From Chaetoceros tenuissimus (taxonomy: Eukaryota > Bacillariophyta > Thalassiosirophyceae > Chaetocerotales > Chaetocerotaceae), in contig BLLK01000051.1 of NCBI GenBank assembly GCA_021927905.1, positions 992,001 through 1,056,000 of the forward strand: 64,000 nt of DNA, in the 5' to 3' direction. The translations under genes and the position numbers were made by a program. Of the stretch, positions 58,292 to 64,000 are shown in pieces; position 1 is the first letter of the stretch, and each line of letters begins with the position of its first letter. Under the pieces are notes generated by a model. That model did no database searches. It worked only from the letters and a program-made list of their open reading frames with translations, and had not been told where the DNA came from.

Positions 58292-59137
58292 CTAGAGCTG
58301 AGAGATGATTTCTTCACGCTTTTGTTCAAACTCTTTTGCAGTCAAGAAACTCTTTGCTCTTTCCAAATCGGATAGACGCTGTACTGGACTAGAATCTAGG
58401 GAAAATTGAGGGGCCCAAGCCAAGCCTCTGTCGGTGCGAGCCTTTGACGGAGGAAGAATCGAGGCAGTTGCAATCACTGGAGGGGTTCCATCAATGCTAA
58501 TACTCTCTTCATCACTGGCCTTGATTCTACATTCAATGTAGTAAAATCCTTTTCCTCTAGGCAATTGTTCTTGATCCCTTTCATTGGAAGAGCTTCTTCG
58601 AAAGCGATCAGTCAAGGACAATCGAACAAGATCAAAAGAAGAACCTCGATTGCTTGAACTTGGGGAAGCCTCCTTTTGTGTAATGTTCAATGTCTCACTT
58701 CGAGAGTAACGCTTCCTCACGCGAAAGGAAAGAGACTTGAATCTTTTACTTTCTTCAATGCACATCTTTTGAAGATCCTCCTGTACAACTTTACGAATGC
58801 TTCTTTGGAAAAGAAATACCATGATCCAGCACATGATAAACATAATTACTACCAACACCATTGCAAGTTTGGACAGGTGCGACGCATTCAAGTAGGTTAG
58901 ACCAACAACAAAGACGAGAAAGTATAGTCCCATCATTATGTAAGTAAACCTCTTTTTCAAAAGCGATGGCTTACACTTTAGGAGAACATAATCGATATTA
59001 TTGCAAAAATCTGTCCATTCATTGGGAAGTAAATGATTTGCAAGAGAATCATGAAGCTTTCTATCGATTGTGTACTTTGAGGTAAATTCCTTTTGTCCTT
59101 CGATTTGGATCTCTTGCATTTGAATCTTTTGCATCAT
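58292..59137 (-). CDS. Hypothetical membrane protein with two TM helices, 281 aa
   Basis: From an ATG at 59137 (a second Met follows directly). The N-terminal ~70 residues are soluble. Two hydrophobic helices lie at ~67-87 (YIMMGLYFLVFVVGLTYL) and ~92-112 (LAMVLVVIMFIMCWIMVFLF), separated by a very short loop, forming a hairpin. A helical region with many Arg/Lys and Ser follows (KRYSRSETLN, RFRRSSSNERD). The C-terminal half is rich in Ser/Pro and contains WAPQFSLDSSPVQRLSDLERA. I do not recognise the family. An ER hairpin protein with cytosolic tails is the topology guess. Confidence 0.66.
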   Translation of the reverse strand: MMQKIQMQEIQIEGQKEFTSKYTIDRKLHDSLANHLLPNEWTDFCNNIDYVLLKCKPSLLKKRFTYIMMGLYFLVFVVGLTYLNASHLSKLAMVLVVIMFIMCWIMVFLFQRSIRKVVQEDLQKMCIEESKRFKSLSFRVRKRYSRSETLNITQKEASPSSSNRGSSFDLVRLSLTDRFRRSSSNERDQEQLPRGKGFYYIECRIKASDEESISIDGTPPVIATASILPPSKARTDRGLAWAPQFSLDSSPVQRLSDLERAKSFLTAKEFEQKREEIISQL

Positions 59138-59526
59138 TTTGTTGTGTTCTAAAGAAGGTTTGTTTTTGAAAATGTATTACTTTTGGAATAATTTGGAGTA
59201 AAAGAGTTTTTATGACAGGCAACCTTATTTTTGCTGTGAAGCAATTTATAATGAATTAGTCCATTTGAATCAAATCACTTTATTGCAAAAACAAACTTCA
59301 AGCAAGGTTTGAGTCTAGGAGATTCACATAAAATTACTATCAGCGGTCTATTCAAGTGATGGTCAAATATTGAAATTTCCTCATGTGGGATTCAATGCAT
59401 TTGGGGAAGGGCCGAAAAGATGAAAGGTAAGAAAGTAGGTCCATGATAGGGAGAATAGGGTTGCACCACAAGAACATTTTTAAACGTATCAAAATAGAAT
59501 TAAACATTACACTATTATTACTAAAA
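59138..59526. other. Intergenic region, 389 bp
   Basis: It lies between two minus-strand genes. No gene or repeat is seen. Confidence 0.45.
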
Positions 59527-62500
59527 TTACAAGTTCTTATCAGCTCTACGCTTCAGAGCTTCAGCCCTCTTCTTTCTCCTCTTGATTTCTTCTTTATTCA
59601 ACTCTTGTGTGCGCTCCATATCTCGTTGCATTGCCTCCATCTCTCGTTTGAGTCGCTCTTGTCTTAATAATCTATCACTTTCTTCTCTTTCCAGCTGTTT
59701 GTAATCTTGCTCTGCTTGGATTGCCTTTTCTCGTTGCTTTCTTGCCTTCTTCTCTCTCCTTTCGACTTCAGCCTCATCATAATATGCATCGCAATTCTCA
59801 GGTGTGGCGGTGCCACGGTTATGTCCAAATTTTCCACAAGCACCACATGTAACCGATTTCTTTTTTGTCGAAGAACTAGGAGAAGAGGAACTCAATATCC
59901 CTGGAATTACATTGGCGACACTAGAAGAAGAGGTGGCTATAGGTTCGTAGGGATGAGTGGATGTAGAGGTTGAAGATTGCTGTGGAGGATTTTTCGAGGT
60001 GACTTTTGGATTTTGTTTTTCGCATCCTCCACAGATGGGTGCAAGCAATGAATTATGAAAGGTGCAATACGAGCATTCCCAGATATTGGGTTCGTGAATA
60101 TTTCTTTTAGAAGAGGTGGAGGCCATATTAGAAGAAGAAGAAGCTTCATGACCTAGTACAGAATCAGGTTGCACGCCCGGATTTCTAGCTTGACACACTC
60201 TACAAATGGGGGCAACCGACGGATTTTTTAGAGTACAATCTGGACAACTCCATTCATCATTTGTCTCTCTGGACCTACTTGTAGAAGGCTCACTACACAT
60301 TTCACACACAGTCACAGTGAATGGGTTCTTATACGTGCATAAGTGGCAGCTCCATGTATCCTCTCTACTTTGAGCTGCACTAGGAGAGTCATCGATATTA
60401 AAAGCCTCTCTAGATTCTGACTGGGATTGATCAAAACGCCTCAATCTTGCCTCAATTGCCTGTAATCTACTTTGAGAAGATGGAAAATTGCTCGTTGCTA
60501 CATTTCTTCGTAGTGCTACTTCCGAGGCAGATCCACCTTTGCGGCTTCTTTCCGTACCCGAAGAAGGGTCAGGAATTGAACTCGACGTCGAAATGCGTCT
60601 TGGAGGCGATTTTGGCGTAGATGATGAGGTGCTAGAGGGAAAATTTCCTCTTGAGTTGTTGTTTCCTTCAGCCGTAGACGACAAAGCGACATACCTTTGG
60701 TTTGGTACTTGTGTTGTGTAATTAGAGTGCGCCTCACCTCTTTTACCTACATTTGAATCATCTCTTCTCAGTTGGCCTGCACAAGCAACTACTGAAGTAC
60801 CAGAAAGTTTGGCTTTCAGGTCATCTCCAAGAAAAGATCTTGCAAGTATCCTTACATATAAACCATTCTTCACTTGAAGCCACAAAAGAGAAAAAACAAC
60901 AGATGTTCTTGGTAAAAAAGGAAACGGAGATGAATTGACAAGACTCTCCAAAGACTGGGTAGCATTCTCTTTGACGCAAGTCGTTCCTCTCCGTTCATCG
61001 TAGCAGTTTCTCCATATGATATTCATGTGCTTTTGAAATCTATCATCACACTCATCATATCCGCGAAGAATTAGAAATGGCAACTTATCCAAATTGGTAC
61101 CAGGACTGATAGCAGAGTCACTTCTATTTTCTGATCCAGTGATAGATTCATCTACTGTACTGTCTTGGATGAGGTCATCGATAATTTGAACAGAGTCTTG
61201 TGAATTATTTTCTTCTATCCCTGGAAAGTCATCAATTATCTGGACAGAGTCCTGAGATTCATGTAATAAGTCTACACTTGTACAACTGTCGCTATCATCA
61301 TCTGAATCGTCAATATTAATAATCTCGCCATCATTATCGCTGGAGCTTGATCTTTGCCTTTTCGACGAGGCACCGACATTACTTTTTGAACAAGACCTTT
61401 TCCTAGAAGTCACAGTATTTTCTTCAGCATTGTTGCTACCTAGTTCTTTGCACAAAGAAGAAATCCAATCGTCTCTATTCTTTGCGACAACATTGAATAG
61501 GGCATCAGATTGCCATTCTAATATCTCGTCAGCAGCCACTTCATTCGCTATATCTTCATTATCAGTACCAGAGCCATTGACATTTGCACAAAACTCATTA
61601 TATGAGATTGTGTCTTTGTTGTAGAATTTTGATGAAATTTTACTCGCAAAACAGACTCCATCCCGCAAAATATCAGCAATTGCAAATAGAGAGGTGATGG
61701 TCTCATTGTAATTACGTGTGAAGTGAATGTAGCACCCATGCTTGGCTTGAAGTTTGTTCAAAACGAGTTCCAATTCATCCTGAGTAACAATAGAACCATG
61801 ACGGTCCATCAAAGCTTTACATGCTTGACAGCGTTTCTCGGCAGTACATTTGCTTTTTCGTACATCTCTACCAGTACATCTTGAACCTTCAATAATGAAC
61901 ATTATTTGCGCACAACCACTTCGTTTCATTTTACACAATTGACAATTTCTTCTTGGGCAACAACTATAATCAGTTCCCAACTTGACACAATCTAATCTTC
62001 GATTAGCTATTCCTTTCGAGAGGACACTATCTGCAAGATCAGACCAAGATTTGCGTTCGATCACTAAAGGAAAGAGCTGTCCATTTCGCGAAAACAGGTA
62101 ATCACCAGCTGGCAATTCCTTTTCCTTTAATCCAATTCCATAGTCTTGACTCAAGGCATTTATCCGCTCTCTATACAATTGATCTTCTCGACTATCAACA
62201 ATCAAAGAGACTCCATTTACCAACTCACGATCTTTCCCAGCCAAGTCTTGCGTCAAAGGCTTAATCACAGAGTTGACTGCCTCTTCAAACTCCAAACAAG
62301 CTTTTGCCATTTCCTCACCACCAGCGAGCAATTGCCATCTTTCTTCACCATCTCGAATCAACTCTTTTCGACACAAATCTCGTTTCGCCAACTGTTCCAT
62401 ACATGCAAAAGCACTTCGACTCCCTCTATACATTTGTCGATCATAAAAGTTAGATCTACACCTTGGCTGTGCTAAATGTTTGAGTTGAGACTCGGATAAA

Positions 62501-63486
62501 CTCAAGAGCCTTTGATTGTTGGAATTGCGATGTCGACCCTGTTGCGCTTCATAAAGAGCACACAAGATTGAGAATGGACCACTCATATATTCAGGACAGT
62601 AGTCTCTTGACCTTCTTCGAGGTGTAGATGTAATTTCTCTATTGATGTTTGAATGTGAAGGTGTAGCAATGGTACCTTCCGTCCCAGCATGGTTTGTTCG
62701 CCTATGTCTTGTCGGTGTCGTAGCAACTGTCGTAGCACCATGTCGAAGTGTATCCAACCGTATAAATTCTTCCAACGCATCCACAGCTTCATTACTCTGT
62801 TCATGAAACTGTGCAGCGACTTGTAATTGAATTCTCAACTTTTCTTGCAAAAGAATGTAAACAATACTAGGCTTTCCATTCTTTTTCGTCTCTTTGCTAA
62901 AAAGATTACCAATATTATTCCATCTCCGCCCCTCTTCATTTCTCTGAAAGGCAAGTTGTATATTATCATGAAAGTCTTGGATGGAATGACAATGATCTAA
63001 TTCATGAATGGCATATCGATCATCACGTTGAACAATTTTCTTCATGGTGGCACAACATATAATACGATTTTTGATTTGATCATCGTTCCATCTGGTCATG
63101 GACCAAAAGTCCTCTTGTTGTAAATATTCCACTGGTGTTTGAATTCTTTGTTGAATGCATTCTACTGTTCGTGAAGTATGAGGGATCTTTTGCAACGAGT
63201 CTAAATCTCTCAAGACGGCCGAGAGTGCGATGGATATGTGAGGGTTTCGACAAGTTTCGAGAATGATTCCGTCCTGGAGGTTATGAGATCCGACAGATGT
63301 GTTCAATGGAAGTTCATGTCCGTGGAGATAGAGGGCTGCATGGGATGTTCCGGCTGTCGATTCTCCTGCTTGGCCTTTTTGAAGTAATTCCTCGAGTCGA
63401 GAATGTGATTCCAATTCAATCGTTTTGATCTTGTTGACGTACGTGTAGCCCGACTTTGGTCTGACTCTTACTTTCACAGAGACCAT
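59527..63486 (-). CDS. MUS81-like ERCC4 nuclease with ubiquitin-like, SIM and RanBP2 zinc-finger regions, 1319 aa
   Basis: From the first ATG at 63486. N-terminal ~80 residues look ubiquitin-like (VSVKVRVRPKSG, LYLHGHELPLNT). Residues ~300-390 match the MUS81 winged helix (SGPFSILCALYE, LSESQLKHLAQPRC, GSRSAFACMEQLAKRDL). The ERCC4 nuclease domain is at ~428-600 (SLIVDSRED, KELPAGDYLF, VIERKSWSDLADS), with GDx(n)ERKx3D intact and a Cys-rich insertion (CCPRRNCQLCKMKRSGC). A central acidic segment has SUMO-interacting-like IINIDDSDDD (~725) and two SVQIIDD copies (~745 and ~765). Three RanBP2-type fingers (WSCHLCTYKN, WSCPDCTLKN, WECSYCTFHN) begin near 1044, 1078 and 1136. A knuckle-like CGACGKFGHN and a C-terminal coiled coil follow. 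MUS81 cleaves branched DNA in recombination. The usual C-terminal helix-hairpin-helix is not visible. Confidence 0.8.
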   Translation of the reverse strand: MVSVKVRVRPKSGYTYVNKIKTIELESHSRLEELLQKGQAGESTAGTSHAALYLHGHELPLNTSVGSHNLQDGIILETCRNPHISIALSAVLRDLDSLQKIPHTSRTVECIQQRIQTPVEYLQQEDFWSMTRWNDDQIKNRIICCATMKKIVQRDDRYAIHELDHCHSIQDFHDNIQLAFQRNEEGRRWNNIGNLFSKETKKNGKPSIVYILLQEKLRIQLQVAAQFHEQSNEAVDALEEFIRLDTLRHGATTVATTPTRHRRTNHAGTEGTIATPSHSNINREITSTPRRRSRDYCPEYMSGPFSILCALYEAQQGRHRNSNNQRLLSLSESQLKHLAQPRCRSNFYDRQMYRGSRSAFACMEQLAKRDLCRKELIRDGEERWQLLAGGEEMAKACLEFEEAVNSVIKPLTQDLAGKDRELVNGVSLIVDSREDQLYRERINALSQDYGIGLKEKELPAGDYLFSRNGQLFPLVIERKSWSDLADSVLSKGIANRRLDCVKLGTDYSCCPRRNCQLCKMKRSGCAQIMFIIEGSRCTGRDVRKSKCTAEKRCQACKALMDRHGSIVTQDELELVLNKLQAKHGCYIHFTRNYNETITSLFAIADILRDGVCFASKISSKFYNKDTISYNEFCANVNGSGTDNEDIANEVAADEILEWQSDALFNVVAKNRDDWISSLCKELGSNNAEENTVTSRKRSCSKSNVGASSKRQRSSSSDNDGEIINIDDSDDDSDSCTSVDLLHESQDSVQIIDDFPGIEENNSQDSVQIIDDLIQDSTVDESITGSENRSDSAISPGTNLDKLPFLILRGYDECDDRFQKHMNIIWRNCYDERRGTTCVKENATQSLESLVNSSPFPFLPRTSVVFSLLWLQVKNGLYVRILARSFLGDDLKAKLSGTSVVACAGQLRRDDSNVGKRGEAHSNYTTQVPNQRYVALSSTAEGNNNSRGNFPSSTSSSTPKSPPRRISTSSSIPDPSSGTERSRKGGSASEVALRRNVATSNFPSSQSRLQAIEARLRRFDQSQSESREAFNIDDSPSAAQSREDTWSCHLCTYKNPFTVTVCEMCSEPSTSRSRETNDEWSCPDCTLKNPSVAPICRVCQARNPGVQPDSVLGHEASSSSNMASTSSKRNIHEPNIWECSYCTFHNSLLAPICGGCEKQNPKVTSKNPPQQSSTSTSTHPYEPIATSSSSVANVIPGILSSSSPSSSTKKKSVTCGACGKFGHNRGTATPENCDAYYDEAEVERREKKARKQREKAIQAEQDYKQLEREESDRLLRQERLKREMEAMQRDMERTQELNKEEIKRRKKRAEALKRRADKNL

Positions 63487-63613
63487 GCCTTTGAGCTGAC
63501 AGTGTTGCAACTACTAGCTTTTATTCTATATACTTATGAATCAAAGACAAAGTCTATATGGTGTCAGTGCATTCAAATAGAATTAGTGTTGTTGTGTTGT
63601 TGTGTCGGCGAAG
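63487..63613. promoter_or_regulatory. 127-bp divergent promoter spacer
   Basis: Only 127 bp separate the starts of the MUS81-like gene and the RING-H2 gene, so the two probably share a bidirectional promoter. It ends with a GTTGTTGTGTTGTTGTGT repeat near 63587-63605. Confidence 0.45.
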
Positions 63614-63928
63614 ATGGCTCTGCCCTTTATCGTTTGTGTGTGCGTACGAACTGTACTAGTGTCAATAACGGTCAGTAACGGCTTTGAAAATGAGAACATT
63701 TTTATTTCTTTTCATGAGGAAGTAGTAGGAACTCTTACTCGTATTTTGCCAATACTACTTCATTCGCCGCGTACCTGTCCAATCTGTTGCGATGATTATG
63801 TTGTAGGAGATGAAATAGTATGGTCGAGGAATGAGGAGTGTTGTCATGCGTATCACCTTGATTGCATCATGCCATGGTTGGAGAATCACAATGAATGTCC
63901 GATGTGTAGAAATGACTACTTAGTCTAG
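63614..63928 (+). CDS. RING-H2 finger protein, probable E3 ubiquitin ligase, 104 aa
   Basis: From the first ATG at 63614. The C-terminal RING-H2 finger runs CPICCDDYVVGDEIVW, then CCHAYHLDC, then ECPMCRNDYLV, with the C-H-H-C core that recruits an E2. The N-terminal ~50 residues are partly hydrophobic (MALPFIVCVCVRTVLVSITV) and could be a signal anchor, as in ATL-type membrane RING proteins. The gene is short for the class, so a missing upstream exon is possible. It is divergent from the MUS81-like gene with a very short spacer. Confidence 0.78.
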   Translation: MALPFIVCVCVRTVLVSITVSNGFENENIFISFHEEVVGTLTRILPILLHSPRTCPICCDDYVVGDEIVWSRNEECCHAYHLDCIMPWLENHNECPMCRNDYLV

Positions 63929-64000
63929 TTGATAATATCTACCTAATATTCTTAACATTTACTTCTAAGTCGATGTGCATTCGTGTATGGAGTAAGCATT

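Overview
The window is most likely nuclear DNA of a diatom (a stramenopile alga with a secondary red-type plastid). The DNA is AT-rich and gene-dense. Genes sit on both strands without operons and carry a few short GT-AG introns (60 to 218 bp). Four predicted proteins begin with a signal peptide ending in an ASAFAP-like plastid motif (GF|LAP, SF|APH, AF|TPS, SF|STP). The window also holds a P-S-x-x-P-S repeat surface-type protein, ShK-domain prolyl 4-hydroxylases and a double-bZIP factor, all familiar from diatoms. Species cannot be fixed. I recognised no tRNA, rRNA, transposon or CRISPR array.

Layout. 1-8 kb: an edge-truncated Tudor-like protein, a plastid fibrillin, a STEAP-like metalloreductase, a PP2C phosphatase and an L-2-hydroxyglutarate dehydrogenase-like oxidase. 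8-24 kb: a large helical-repeat protein, a 7TM receptor-like protein, an atypical SDR, the GPN3 GTPase, a spliced 69-aa protein, NPL4, an MFSD5-type transporter, an LRR protein and a PhoD-like phosphatase. 24-36 kb: a plastid SAP-like repeat protein, a Ser-rich coiled-coil protein, a GRAM-VASt lipid-transfer protein, a lipase-like gene with an in-frame TGA, a plastid membrane protein, a Baeyer-Villiger-type monooxygenase and an unknown Cys-containing protein. 36-44 kb: a double bZIP gene and a rearranged duplication containing two divergent ShK/prolyl-4-hydroxylase genes plus an intact and a decayed copy of a small unknown gene. 44-64 kb: an M3 oligopeptidase, a P5-type ATPase in six exons, a secreted PSxxPS protein and a smaller relative, a plastid-targeted TruA-type pseudouridine synthase, a two-TM protein, a very large MUS81-like nuclease with extra zinc fingers, and a RING-H2 protein.

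Most genes are unrelated housekeeping or signalling functions. The locally coherent region is the prolyl hydroxylase duplication. Three perfect TGACGTCA (CRE/bZIP) palindromes lie in intergenic DNA of the same window that encodes a double bZIP factor. The items most worth a second look are the MUS81-like domain architecture, the inverted P4H pair with different ShK counts, the lipase nonsense codon, the stop-free in-frame introns of the P5 ATPase and the unannotated 69-aa repeat protein. Start codons were moved to the first plausible ATG where the longest open frame began at a non-ATG codon. All splice sites are read by eye.
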